From an uncultured Azohydromonas sp. (lineage in GTDB: Bacteria > Pseudomonadota > Gammaproteobacteria > Burkholderiales > Burkholderiaceae_C), in NCBI RefSeq assembly GCF_937926365.1, contig NZ_CALAOH010000005.1:1-23169 (forward strand): a stretch of DNA of 23,169 bases, given 5' to 3'. Shown here piece by piece: positions 6,561 through 14,164 of this stretch; the first letter of the stretch is position 1; each line of letters starts with the position of its first letter. Both the position numbers and the translations under genes were made by a program. The notes under the pieces were generated by a model. It worked only from the letters and a program-made list of their open reading frames with translations. It was not told the DNA's origin and made no database searches.

Positions 6561-7201
6561 GCCTGCCCGCTGCGCCGGCCGCGCCTGCCGTGCAGGACGC
6601 AGCGCCCCTGACGCACCTGCTCTACCTGCACGGCTTCCGCTCCTCGCCGCGCTCGTTCAAGGCGCAGCGCATGCAGGCCTGGATGCGGCAGCACCGGCCC
6701 GACGTGCACTGGTGGTGCCCGCAGCTGCCGCCTTCCCCGCGCGAGGCCATCGCGCTGCTGGACCAGGGCACGACGGACTGGCCGCGCGAGGGCATGGCCG
6801 TGGTGGGCAGTTCGCTGGGTGGCTTCTACGCCACCGTGATGGCCGAGCGCCTGGGCTGCCGCGCCGCACTGATCAACCCGGCGGTGGAGCCCGCGCGCGA
6901 CCTCGCCAAGTACATCGGCGAGCAGACCGCGTTTCACGATCCGCAGCAGCATTTCTTTTTCCGCCCCGAGTTCGTGGACGAGTTGCGCACGCTGCACCCG
7001 TCGGTCCTCACGAGCCCGCAGCGCTACCTGGTGCTGGTGGCCACCGGCGACGAGGTGCTGGACTGGCGTGAAATGGCCGCGCGCTATGCGCAATGCCAGC
7101 TGCACGTCATCCAGGGCAGCGACCATGCGCTGTCGGATTTCGACGCGCACCTGCCGCGGCTGCTGGAGTTTCTGGGGCTGTCCGGCAACACCCGGGGCTG
7201 A
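6557..7201 (+). CDS. YqiA-like alpha/beta hydrolase (esterase)
   Basis: The product is 214 aa and compact, of the YqiA/YcfP type. The oxyanion region is LYLHGFRSSPRSFKA (22-36). The nucleophile elbow is GSSLGG with Ser86, the acid is Asp165 in ATGDEVLDW, and the base is His190 in GSDHALSDF. Members are small cytoplasmic esterases acting on short acyl esters in vitro, with poorly known natural substrates. The start is GTG at 6557, overlapping the mpl stop as GTGA, and GGAGAAG lies upstream within mpl. An open frame extends further upstream but only as an alternative frame of mpl. Co-transcription with mpl is inferred from the overlap. Confidence 0.88.
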   Translation: MSLPAAPAAPAVQDAAPLTHLLYLHGFRSSPRSFKAQRMQAWMRQHRPDVHWWCPQLPPSPREAIALLDQGTTDWPREGMAVVGSSLGGFYATVMAERLGCRAALINPAVEPARDLAKYIGEQTAFHDPQQHFFFRPEFVDELRTLHPSVLTSPQRYLVLVATGDEVLDWREMAARYAQCQLHVIQGSDHALSDFDAHLPRLLEFLGLSGNTRG

Positions 7202-7213
7202 GGGCGGCGCAAC

Positions 7214-7279
7214 ACCGCGCATGCGGTAGCGGGGCCGGGGAACATTGATTGCCCGCAAGGCCGCTGCAGTTCCCGGCCC
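7214..7279 (+). other. Hairpin-forming gap after the esterase gene
   Basis: The 222-bp gap before the reductase holds two stems: ACCGC-gcat-GCGGT (7214-7227), and GGGCCGGGGAAC (7232-7243) pairing with GTTCCCGGCCC (7269-7279) with one bulged G. Neither is followed by a T-run. They may act as a weak terminator or 3' end stabiliser for mpl-esterase. No small gene was recognised in the gap. Confidence 0.4.
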
Positions 7280-7423
7280 GTCGGGGCCTCTTCCAGCCCG
7301 GCCCTTCCAGGCAGTACGGAAGCCGTGTGGCACCATGGATGCGCGCGCACCGGCCCAGGAGGCGCGGCATGGCATGGCGCGACCGCGGTGGCCGGTGTCG
7401 CTCACATTCCTGGAGCTCGATTC

Positions 7424-8164
7424 ATGCGTTTGAAAGACAAGATCTGCATCGTCACCGGCGCCGCTCAGGGCATCGGGCTGGCCACGGCGAAGAAGTTCTG
7501 CGCCGAAGGGGCGGTGGTCGTGCTGTGCGACATCCGGCCCGAGGCGGTCGATGCCGCCGTGGGGCAGTGCCTGGAGAGCGGCGGCCGCGCCGAGGGCCAC
7601 GTGGTCAACGTCACCGACCGCGCCCAGATCGATGCCATGGTGGCGGCCGTGAAGGCACGGCACGGGCGCATCGATGTGTTGGTCAACAACGCCGGCATCA
7701 CCAAGGACGCACGGCTGCAGAAGATGACGCTGGAGCAGTTTGACGCCGTGATCGACGTCAACCTGCGCGGCGTCTTCCACTGCTCGCAGGCGGTGGCCGA
7801 CACGATGGTGGCGCAGGGCAGCGGCGTGATCCTCAACGCCTCCAGCGTGGTGGGCCTGTACGGCAATTTCGGCCAGACCAACTATGCCGCCAGCAAGTTC
7901 GGCGTCATCGGCTTCACCAAGACCTGGTCGCGCGAGCTGGGCCCCAAAGGCGTGCGCGTCAACGCGGTGGCGCCGGGCTTCATCCAGACGCCCATCCTCG
8001 ACACCATCCCGCAGAAGGTCATCGACCAGCTCGTGGCGCAGGTGCCGCTGGGCCGCCTGGGCAAGCCCGAGGAGATCGCCAACACCTACGCCTTCCTCGC
8101 CAGCGACGAGGCCAGCTACATCAACGGCGTGGTGATCGAGGTTGGCGGCGGACTGACGGTCTGA
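7424..8164 (+). CDS. fabG: FabG-like SDR, 3-oxoacyl-ACP reductase or acetoacetyl-CoA reductase type
   Basis: The product is 246 aa, typical for classical short-chain dehydrogenases. It has the nucleotide-binding TGAAQGIG (11-18), NNAG (88-91), the Asn of the DVN motif (113), and the catalytic triad Ser141, Tyr154 and Lys158 in NASSVVGLYG...YAASK. The C-terminal part has RVNAVAPGFIQTP and the terminal EVGGGLTV seen in FabG proteins. It reduces a beta-keto thioester or a related carbonyl with NAD(P)H. The ATG at 7424 has TGGAG 8 bases upstream and begins at the first beta strand; an upstream GTG at 7325 would add 33 unrelated residues. It stands alone, so membership in fatty-acid or polyhydroxyalkanoate synthesis cannot be decided. 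Confidence 0.88.
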   Translation: MRLKDKICIVTGAAQGIGLATAKKFCAEGAVVVLCDIRPEAVDAAVGQCLESGGRAEGHVVNVTDRAQIDAMVAAVKARHGRIDVLVNNAGITKDARLQKMTLEQFDAVIDVNLRGVFHCSQAVADTMVAQGSGVILNASSVVGLYGNFGQTNYAASKFGVIGFTKTWSRELGPKGVRVNAVAPGFIQTPILDTIPQKVIDQLVAQVPLGRLGKPEEIANTYAFLASDEASYINGVVIEVGGGLTV

Positions 8165-8171
8165 GGCGGCC

Positions 8172-8216
8172 TTCCCGTTCGGGCTGAGCCCTTCGACAAC
8201 TCAGGGCGAACGGGAA
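8172..8216. repeat. REP-like palindromic repeat after fabG
   Basis: The arms TTCCCGTTCG (8172-8181) and CGAACGGGAA (8207-8216) pair perfectly, and inside them CTGAG (8184-8188) pairs with CTCAG (8200-8204) around an 11-nt loop containing CCCTTCGACAA. This is the dispersed palindrome carrying a GAGCCCTTCGACAAGCTCAG core common in beta- and gammaproteobacterial genomes; this copy lacks one G before CTCAG. It begins 8 bp after the fabG stop, so it may end or stabilise that transcript. Related copies lie at 15004-15102. Confidence 0.8.
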
Positions 8217-8292
8217 CTTCTCCCCGCCCCCGCCAAGCGCGTACACCCCTGTCCCGGCGGGCCTTGTGGCCGCTGCGGCGACAATACGGGGG

Positions 8293-10341
8293 ATGTACGC
8301 CCTGTTCGATGAAGCCGGCAAATTCCTCGCCGGCCGTGTGATGTCCGAAGCCGAGAGCTCGTTGCAAGTCGAGCTCGACTCCGGCAAGCGCGTCAAGGTC
8401 AAGGCCGCCAACGTGCTGCTGAAGTTCGACAAGCCCGCGCCGGCCGAGCTCCTGAGCCGCGCCCACGCCATTGCCCCCGAGATCGATCTCGACCTGGCCT
8501 GGGAATTCGCCCCGGAAGGCGAGTTCGGCTTCGCGGCGCTGGCACGGGACTATTTCAGCGCAGATGCCTCGCTGGAGCAGCAGGTGGCGGCGCTGCTGCG
8601 CCTCTTCGAGGCCCCGCACTACTTCCGCCGCGCCGGCAAGGGCGTGTTCAAGAAGGCGCCCGAGGAGATCGTCAAGGCCGCGCTGCTGGGCATCGAGCGC
8701 AAGAAGCAGCTCGCCGCGCAGATCGAGGCCTGGGCCGCCGAGCTGGTGGCCGGCACCTGCCCGCAGCCCATCCGCGAGCAGCTCTACAAGATCCTGTTCC
8801 GCCCCGACAAGAACGCGGCCGAGTACAAGGCCGTGGTGGACGCCGCCAAGCAGGCGCAGCGCGCGCCGCTGGACCTGCTCAAGGAAGCCGGGGCCATCAG
8901 CAGCCCGTACCAGTTCCACTGGCGGCGCTTCCTGTTCGAGATGTTCCCCAAGGGCACCGGTTTTCCCACGCTGCAGGCGCCGGCCATCAAGGAGGATCTG
9001 CCGCTGGCCCCAGTGGCGGCCTTCTCCATCGACGACTCCGCCACGACCGAGATCGACGACGCGCTGTCCGTGCAGGGGCTGGGCAGCGGCACGGTGGTGT
9101 TGGGCATCCACATCGCGGCGCCGGGGCTGGCGATCCAACCCGAGACGCCACTGGACAAGGTGGCGCGCGACCGGCTCTCCACCGTCTACATGCCGGGCTG
9201 GAAGCTGACCATGCTGCCCGATGAGGTGGTGCAGGCCTACACGCTGATCGAAGGCCGCGACTGCCCGGCCGTGAGCCTGTACGTCACCTTCGACGAGGCG
9301 ACGCTGGAGATCCGCGGCCGCGAGACCAGGCTCGAGCGCGTGCCCATCGTGCGCAACCTGCGCCACGACCAGCTCGATGACGTCATCACCGAGGCCACGC
9401 TCACGGGCGAGGCGCCGGCCGACTACGAGTTCGCGCCGGAGCTGGCCTTCAGTTTCCGCCTGGCCAGGCACCTGAAGGCCCAGCGCGAGGTGGTGCGCGG
9501 CAAGCCCGAGACCTTCAACCGCCCGGACTACAACTTCCGGCTGCTGGACAACGGGGGCGAGCCCACCGGCGAGGAGACGGTGCAGATCACCACGCGCCGC
9601 CGCGGCGCGCCGCTGGACCTGATCGTCTCGGAGGCCATGATCCTGGCCAACAGCAGCTGGGGCGGCTGGCTGGCCGAGTGCGGCGTGCCGGGCATCTACC
9701 GCAGCCAGGCGAGCCTGGCCCCGGGCATCAAGGTGCGCATGGGTGTCAAGCCCGCGCCGCACGCGGGCATGGGCGTGGCGCAGTACACCTGGGCCACGTC
9801 GCCGCTGCGCCGCTACGTGGACCTGGTCAACCAGTGGCAGATCATTGCCTGCGCGCGCCACGGGCGTACCGCGCCGCTGTCCGCGCCCTTCAAGCCCAAG
9901 GATGCGAGCCTGTTCTCCATCATCTCGGGCTTCGATGCCGCCTACGGTGCCTACAACGACTTCCAGCACGGCATCGAGCGCTTCTGGACCCTGCGCTGGC
10001 TGCAGCAGAACGGCGTGACGGAGCTGGACGCCGCGGTGCTCAAGGACGGCCTGGTGCGCGCCGACACGCTGCCGCTGGTGTTCCGAGCCCTGGGCTGTGA
10101 AGGCCTGCCGCGCGGCGCGCACGTGCGCGTGCGCGTCACCGGCTGCGACCTGCTGACGCTGGACCTGCATGCCAGCCTGCTGGCGCGCCTGGACGACACG
10201 GCGCCCCCTGAAAGCCTGGCCGAGCCCGAAGCCGAGGAGGCCGAGGAGGAGGAAGAGGCCAGCGGGCCGCTGGCGCTGGCCATCGACGTGGCCGACGCCG
10301 ACGCCACCGTGGCGGCCGAGCCGCCCGCCGCCCCCGCCTGA
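8293..10341 (+). CDS. RNase II-family (RNB domain) exoribonuclease
   Basis: The product is 682 aa. The RNB catalytic domain spans roughly residues 240-560. It starts with FSIDDSATTEIDDALSV (about 245-261), whose aspartates bind the catalytic metal ions, and contains TSPLRRYVDLVNQWQI near 501-516, matching the TSPxRRYxDL signature. The N-terminal 230 residues are a family-specific region, and the last 45 residues are an acidic Glu/Ala/Pro tail. RNB enzymes degrade RNA processively 3' to 5'. The ATG at 8293 is chosen over an upstream GTG at 8266 because the family-like sequence begins MYALFDEAGKF. The classical S1-rich layout of RNase R is not evident, so I do not assign rnr or rnb. Confidence 0.9.
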   Translation: MYALFDEAGKFLAGRVMSEAESSLQVELDSGKRVKVKAANVLLKFDKPAPAELLSRAHAIAPEIDLDLAWEFAPEGEFGFAALARDYFSADASLEQQVAALLRLFEAPHYFRRAGKGVFKKAPEEIVKAALLGIERKKQLAAQIEAWAAELVAGTCPQPIREQLYKILFRPDKNAAEYKAVVDAAKQAQRAPLDLLKEAGAISSPYQFHWRRFLFEMFPKGTGFPTLQAPAIKEDLPLAPVAAFSIDDSATTEIDDALSVQGLGSGTVVLGIHIAAPGLAIQPETPLDKVARDRLSTVYMPGWKLTMLPDEVVQAYTLIEGRDCPAVSLYVTFDEATLEIRGRETRLERVPIVRNLRHDQLDDVITEATLTGEAPADYEFAPELAFSFRLARHLKAQREVVRGKPETFNRPDYNFRLLDNGGEPTGEETVQITTRRRGAPLDLIVSEAMILANSSWGGWLAECGVPGIYRSQASLAPGIKVRMGVKPAPHAGMGVAQYTWATSPLRRYVDLVNQWQIIACARHGRTAPLSAPFKPKDASLFSIISGFDAAYGAYNDFQHGIERFWTLRWLQQNGVTELDAAVLKDGLVRADTLPLVFRALGCEGLPRGAHVRVRVTGCDLLTLDLHASLLARLDDTAPPESLAEPEAEEAEEEEEASGPLALAIDVADADATVAAEPPAAPA

Positions 10342-10349
10342 GGCCGTCC

Positions 10350-11231
10350 ATGCGCCCCCTGCGATGGCCGGCACTGAGCCCGCTGCAGTGGGCGCTGGGG
10401 CTGTCGCTGGCGCTGCATGCCGGGCTGCTGGCGGTACGCGTGGCCGATCCGCAGGCTTTCGCGCGCCTGTTCCGGGACGCGCCGCTGGAAGTGGTGCTGG
10501 TCAATGCCCAGGCGCAGATACCGCCCAAGCGCTCGCAGACGCAGGCCCTGGCACAGCACCATCTGGCTGGCGGCGGGGATGCCGATGCTGGGCGCGCCAC
10601 CTCGCCGCTGCCCGCCTCCACCATCGAGGCACAGGGCGACGACAGCGAAGACGCGCAGCGCCAGATCGAGCAGTTGCAGGCGCAGCAGCAGCAGTTCCTG
10701 GCGCAACTGCGCGCGGAAGTGCAGCAGACGCCTCCGCCCGATCCGCAGCGCCCCCAGGGCCAGCCCAGGGCGCAGGAGCTGCAGGAGCGCCGACGCCGGC
10801 TGCTGCGCCAACTCGCCGAGATCGAGCGCCGCGTGAACGAGGAAAACGCCCGGCCGCGCAAGCGCTACGTCAGTCCCGCCACGCGCGAGGTGCCCTACGC
10901 GCGCTACTACGACGCGCTGCGCCGGCGCATCGAGGCCCGCGGCACGCAGGACTTTCCGCACGTGCAGGGCCGCAAGCTCTACGGTGAGCTGACCATGGGT
11001 ATCACCGTGGACACCCAGGGCCGCGTGCTGGAGACGCAGGTGCTCAAGCCCTCGGGCCAGCCGCTGCTGGACCGGCGCGCCCAAGCCATCGTGCAGGCCG
11101 CCGCGCCCTACGGCAACTTCGGTCCCGAGCTGCGCGCGCTGACCGACCTGCTCGTCATCACCGCGCGCTTCCGCTTCACGCGCGAGGAAGGCGTGGAAGC
11201 CATCCCGCTGGGCGGCCGCCCAGTGCCCTGA
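10350..11231 (+). CDS. TonB-family energy transducer-like protein
   Basis: The product is 293 aa. A single N-terminal membrane anchor lies at about 13-30 (QWALGLSLALHAGLLAVRV) and includes the Leu-His pair typical of TonB anchors. A Gln/Arg-rich coiled coil covers about 95-165, replacing the usual Pro/Lys spacer. The C-terminal 90 residues are a TonB-type domain (YGELTMGITVDTQGRVLET, then LDRRAQAIVQAAAPYGNF). TonB proteins carry proton-motive energy from ExbB/ExbD to outer-membrane transporters; no exbB or exbD is here. The long coiled coil is closer to TolA-like or orphan TonB paralogs, so the partner receptor is unknown. It starts 8 bp after the ribonuclease stop, with GAGG upstream. Confidence 0.85.
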   Translation: MRPLRWPALSPLQWALGLSLALHAGLLAVRVADPQAFARLFRDAPLEVVLVNAQAQIPPKRSQTQALAQHHLAGGGDADAGRATSPLPASTIEAQGDDSEDAQRQIEQLQAQQQQFLAQLRAEVQQTPPPDPQRPQGQPRAQELQERRRRLLRQLAEIERRVNEENARPRKRYVSPATREVPYARYYDALRRRIEARGTQDFPHVQGRKLYGELTMGITVDTQGRVLETQVLKPSGQPLLDRRAQAIVQAAAPYGNFGPELRALTDLLVITARFRFTREEGVEAIPLGGRPVP

Positions 11232-11261
11232 AGTGAAGAACTCCCTTTTCATTCCCGTCCC

Positions 11262-12101
11262 ATGACCGACCTCGACCGCTACGCCGTCTTCGGCCACCCC
11301 GTGCAGCACAGCCTGTCCCCGCAGATCCACCAGGCCTTCGCCGAGCAGACCGGGCAGCGCCTGGCCTACACCCGGCTGTGGGCGCCGCTGGACGGCTTCG
11401 ATGCCGTGATGCGCGCCTTCGTCGCCGGCGGCGGGCGCGGCGCCAACGTGACGGTGCCCTTCAAGTTCGAGGCGCTGCGGCTGGCCACGCGGCGCAGCGC
11501 GCGCGCGGAGCTGGCGCAGGCGGCCAACGTGCTGACCTTCGACGGCGAGGAGATCCATGCCGACAACAGCGACGGCGTGGGCCTGGTCCGCGACATCGAG
11601 TCCGGCGCCGGCCGGCCGCTGGCGGGCCAGCGCGTGCTGCTGGTGGGCGCGGGCGGCGCGGGCGCGGGCGTGCTGGGCCCGCTGCTGCAGGCGGCGCCGG
11701 CGGAGCTGGTGGTGGTCAACCGCACCGACGAGCGCGCGCAGGACCTGGTGCTGCGCCACGCCGAGCTGGCGCGGGAGGGCGGCGTGCGGCTGCACACGGC
11801 CACGATGTTGGCGCCGGGCGCGGGCTTCGACGTGGTGATCAACGCCAGCGCCAGCAGCCTGGAGGGCGCCGCGCCTTCCCCGGTGCCGGAGATGGTGCTG
11901 CGTCCGGGCACCCTGGCCGTGGACCTGATGTACGGCCCCAAAGCTGAACCCTTCATGGACTGGGCGCGCCGGCATGGCGCCGAGCCGCGCGACGGCCTGG
12001 GCATGCTGGTGGAGCAGGCCGCGGAGGCTTTCGAGCTCTGGCGCGGCGTGCGTCCCGACACGGCCCCGGTGATGGCGGCGCTGCGCGCGCTCAAGGGCTG
12101 A
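11262..12101 (+). CDS. aroE: Shikimate dehydrogenase (NADP+)
   Basis: The product is 279 aa. The shikimate-binding N-terminal domain begins YAVFGHPVQHSLSPQIH. The catalytic Lys68 is in NVTVPFK and the catalytic Asp104 in NSDGVG. The NADP-binding loop is GAGGAGAG (129-136), followed by the VVNRT motif (151-155) whose Arg recognises the 2'-phosphate of NADP. It reduces 3-dehydroshikimate to shikimate in aromatic amino acid synthesis. The start is ATG at 11262, 30 bp after the TonB-like gene, with no strong ribosome binding site. The order tonB-like, aroE, mtgA is a familiar one in Burkholderiales. The cluster is compact and likely co-transcribed. Confidence 0.96.
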   Translation: MTDLDRYAVFGHPVQHSLSPQIHQAFAEQTGQRLAYTRLWAPLDGFDAVMRAFVAGGGRGANVTVPFKFEALRLATRRSARAELAQAANVLTFDGEEIHADNSDGVGLVRDIESGAGRPLAGQRVLLVGAGGAGAGVLGPLLQAAPAELVVVNRTDERAQDLVLRHAELAREGGVRLHTATMLAPGAGFDVVINASASSLEGAAPSPVPEMVLRPGTLAVDLMYGPKAEPFMDWARRHGAEPRDGLGMLVEQAAEAFELWRGVRPDTAPVMAALRALKG

Positions 12102-12116
12102 GCGGGCCGGCAGCCG

Positions 12117-12932
12117 ATGGGAGCGGTCTCACCGGTCCATGCGATCCAGGCCGGCAAGGCGCGCGGCGTGCTGCGCCAGGCGGCGCGGCTGCTGGCGCTG
12201 CTGGCGATCTGCGTGCTGGCGCTGCAGCTTTACTTCGTCGCGCGCATCGCGCTGATGCGCTGGGTCGATCCCGCCTCCACCGCCTTCGAGCGCAGCGAGG
12301 CCTGGCGGCTGCTGCGCGAGGAGGGCCGCTTCGCCTGGGCGCAGCAGTGGGTGGACGACAAGCGCATCTCGCCGCACCTCAAGCGCGCCGTGATCGCCAG
12401 CGAGGACGCGGGTTTCACCCAGCACGGCGGCGTGGAGTGGGACGCGATCGAGGGCGCCTGGAACAAGAACCAGCGTGCACAGGCGCGCGCGCAGAAGCTC
12501 AACGAGCTGGCCAGCCGGCGCGCCGCCGCGCGTGGGCGCGAGCCGCCGCCGGCGGCGGTGCCCAAGGTCATCGGCGGCTCCACCATCACGCAGCAACTGG
12601 CGAAGAACCTGTTCCTGGACGGCGAGCGCACGCTGGTGCGCAAGGGGCAGGAGCTGTTCATCACGCTCACGCTGGAGGCGCTGCTGGACAAGCGCCGCAT
12701 CCTGGAGATCTACCTCAACCACGTCGAATGGGGCGAGGGCGTGTTCGGCGCACAGGCCGCCGCGCGGCACTACTTTCGCGTGGACGCCGCCAACCTGAAC
12801 CTGGCTTCTGCGGCGCGGCTGGCGGTGATGCTGCCGGCACCCAAGCGCTTCGAGCAGCGGCCGGCCTCGCCGTACCTGGTCTCGCGCGCCGCCACCATCG
12901 CCGCGCGCGCCAGTGCGGTGCAACTGCCCTGA
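12117..12932 (+). CDS. mtgA: Monofunctional peptidoglycan glycosyltransferase
   Basis: The product is 271 aa of the GT51 family. A single transmembrane anchor spans about 24-43. The catalytic Glu96 is in IASEDAGFTQHGG, followed by GGSTITQQLAKNLFL (153-167), RKGQEL and KRRILEIYLNHVEWG, all hallmark motifs. The enzyme polymerises lipid II into glycan strands at the periplasmic face of the inner membrane. Between IEGAW and GGSTI there is an Arg/Ala/Lys-rich insert of about 35 residues (116-150), longer than in E. coli MtgA. It starts 15 bp after aroE. A CGGGGCG-AACC-CGCCCCG hairpin (12969-12986) lies 36 bp past the stop. Confidence 0.95.
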   Translation: MGAVSPVHAIQAGKARGVLRQAARLLALLAICVLALQLYFVARIALMRWVDPASTAFERSEAWRLLREEGRFAWAQQWVDDKRISPHLKRAVIASEDAGFTQHGGVEWDAIEGAWNKNQRAQARAQKLNELASRRAAARGREPPPAAVPKVIGGSTITQQLAKNLFLDGERTLVRKGQELFITLTLEALLDKRRILEIYLNHVEWGEGVFGAQAAARHYFRVDAANLNLASAARLAVMLPAPKRFEQRPASPYLVSRAATIAARASAVQLP

Positions 12933-12968
12933 GACCGCCGGCGTTGCCGCCCTGCCCGGCTGTGCCCC

Positions 12969-12986
12969 CGGGGCGAACCCGCCCCG
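12969..12986 (+). terminator. Hairpin after mtgA
   Basis: CGGGGCG and CGCCCCG form a perfect 7-bp stem with an AACC loop. It lies between mtgA and the next gene's probable promoter. There is no T-run behind it, so intrinsic termination is doubtful; it could stabilise the 3' end of the mtgA message. Confidence 0.4.
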
Positions 12987-13033
12987 TAGGCGCTGCGCCA
13001 CCAGGGTTGGTACGGAGGCCGCGCCCGGCTTCC

Positions 13034-13039
13034 TAGAAT
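13034..13039 (+). promoter_or_regulatory. -10-like hexamer immediately upstream of the conserved hypothetical gene
   Basis: TAGAAT ends 7 bases before the ATG at 13047, and there is no Shine-Dalgarno sequence. The geometry is the same as at mpl and suggests a leaderless transcript. No clear -35 box is visible. Confidence 0.4.
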
Positions 13040-13046
13040 GGACCGC

Positions 13047-13655
13047 ATGGCTACAGCACAGAGCGCCGAGCTCGCCGCCGCCGCCGCAAGGCTGGTGGTT
13101 GAGGAAGGCATGGAATACGGGCCGGCCAAGAAGCGCGCCGCGCGCGATCTGGGCCGCGGGCGCAGCACCGAGCTGCCCAGCAACGAGGCCGTGGAGGAGC
13201 AGGTGCGCGAGTACCTGCAGATCTTCTGCGCCGATACCCAGCCCGGCGAGCTCACGGCGCTGCGCCGGCTGGCGCTGCGCTGGATGCAGCGGCTGGCGGA
13301 GTTTCGCCCGCACCTGGCGGGCGCGGCTTGGCGCGGCACGGCCACGCGGCTGTCCAGCGTGCACCTGGACCTGTACTGCGACGATCCCAAGTCGGCCGAG
13401 ATAGGCTTGCTGAACCAGGGCCTCGACTACGAGCTGGTGGGCCAGCAGTCCCGCGGCTCGGGCCAGGACCCCTACGACGTGCTCAGCGTCAGCAGCCGCA
13501 GCGAGGAACTGGGCGAGATCGTCACCGTGTTCCTGCACATCCGCGACCACGACGAGCTGCGCGGCGCGCTCAAGCCCGATGCCACGGGCCGCACGCTGCG
13601 CGGCGATGCCGCGGCGCTGCGACGCCTGCTGGAAGAACAGGACGACGCGGCATGA
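13047..13655 (+). CDS. Conserved Burkholderiales protein of unknown function
   Basis: The product is 202 aa, soluble, with no signal peptide or membrane segment. I recognise it as a family conserved in Burkholderiales that has been labelled UDP-N-acetylmuramate--alanine ligase in some annotations. It has no Mur-ligase P-loop and is far too short, so that label is not supported. The N-terminal half is helical (EEQVREYLQIFCADTQPGEL). Residues 92-110, GAAWRGTATRLSSVHLDLY, faintly resemble the GSxARG...SDIDL motif of minimal nucleotidyltransferases. The ATG at 13047 is preferred over 13038, since TAGAAT overlaps the latter. The stop overlaps the next start (ATGA), coupling it to the TlpA-like gene. 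Confidence 0.85.
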   Translation: MATAQSAELAAAAARLVVEEGMEYGPAKKRAARDLGRGRSTELPSNEAVEEQVREYLQIFCADTQPGELTALRRLALRWMQRLAEFRPHLAGAAWRGTATRLSSVHLDLYCDDPKSAEIGLLNQGLDYELVGQQSRGSGQDPYDVLSVSSRSEELGEIVTVFLHIRDHDELRGALKPDATGRTLRGDAAALRRLLEEQDDAA

Positions 13656-14164
13656 GGCGCCGCCTCTGGCTCACCACGGCCGCCGTGGCGGCCGCGGGCG
13701 GCGCAGGCCTCGCCTGGTGGCGCACGCAACCGCGGGGCCAGCCGGCGCCGCGGGAACTGTGGACGCTGCAACTGGAGCGCCCGCAAGGCGGCAGCCTGGC
13801 GCTGTCCACGCTGCGCGGCCAGCCGCTGCTGCTGAACTTCTGGGCCACCTGGTGCCCACCCTGCATCAAGGAAATGCCCGAGCTCGACCGTTTCAGCCGC
13901 GATTTCGTCCAGCGCGGCGGCCGCGTGGTGGGCGTGGCCATCGACGGCGCAGCGCCGGTGCGCGAGTTCCTGCAGCACCGTCCCGTGAGCTACGACATCG
14001 TGCTGGCGGGGCTGGCTGGGAGTGAGGTGATGCGCCAGCTCGGCAACCAGGCCGGCGTGCTGCCCTTCAGCGCGCTGCTCGATGCCGAAGGCAACTTGCG
14101 CAAGCAACACAGCGGCGAAACGACCCGCGAAGAGCTCTCGCGCTGGGTGGCCGATCTCGGGTGA
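13652..14164 (+). CDS. TlpA/ResA-like thiol:disulfide oxidoreductase
   Basis: The product is 170 aa. An N-terminal MRRRLWLTTAAVAAAG segment is an uncleaved anchor or signal (about 6-23), placing the thioredoxin domain in the periplasm. The active site is WCPPC (Cys68 and Cys71) in LLNFWATWCPPCIKEMPEL, and the cis-Pro loop is in GVLPFSALLDAEG. TlpA/ResA proteins usually reduce disulfides, for example in apocytochromes. No cytochrome maturation gene is adjacent, so the partner is unknown. The start overlaps the upstream stop by ATGA. The upstream gene may be functionally linked but gives no clear hint. Confidence 0.9.
   Translation: MRRRLWLTTAAVAAAGGAGLAWWRTQPRGQPAPRELWTLQLERPQGGSLALSTLRGQPLLLNFWATWCPPCIKEMPELDRFSRDFVQRGGRVVGVAIDGAAPVREFLQHRPVSYDIVLAGLAGSEVMRQLGNQAGVLPFSALLDAEGNLRKQHSGETTREELSRWVADLG

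Noticed and set aside
8116..10374. 752-codon open frame antisense to the ribonuclease
   Set aside because: A mirror of the RNB gene's codon usage, rich in Arg/Gly/His/Gln, with no recognisable domain.
13047..13655. UDP-N-acetylmuramate--alanine ligase (murC) label for the 202-aa gene
   Set aside because: No ATP-binding GxxGK(T/S) motif, less than half the length of a Mur ligase, and none of the central-domain motifs that are plain in Mpl in this same window.
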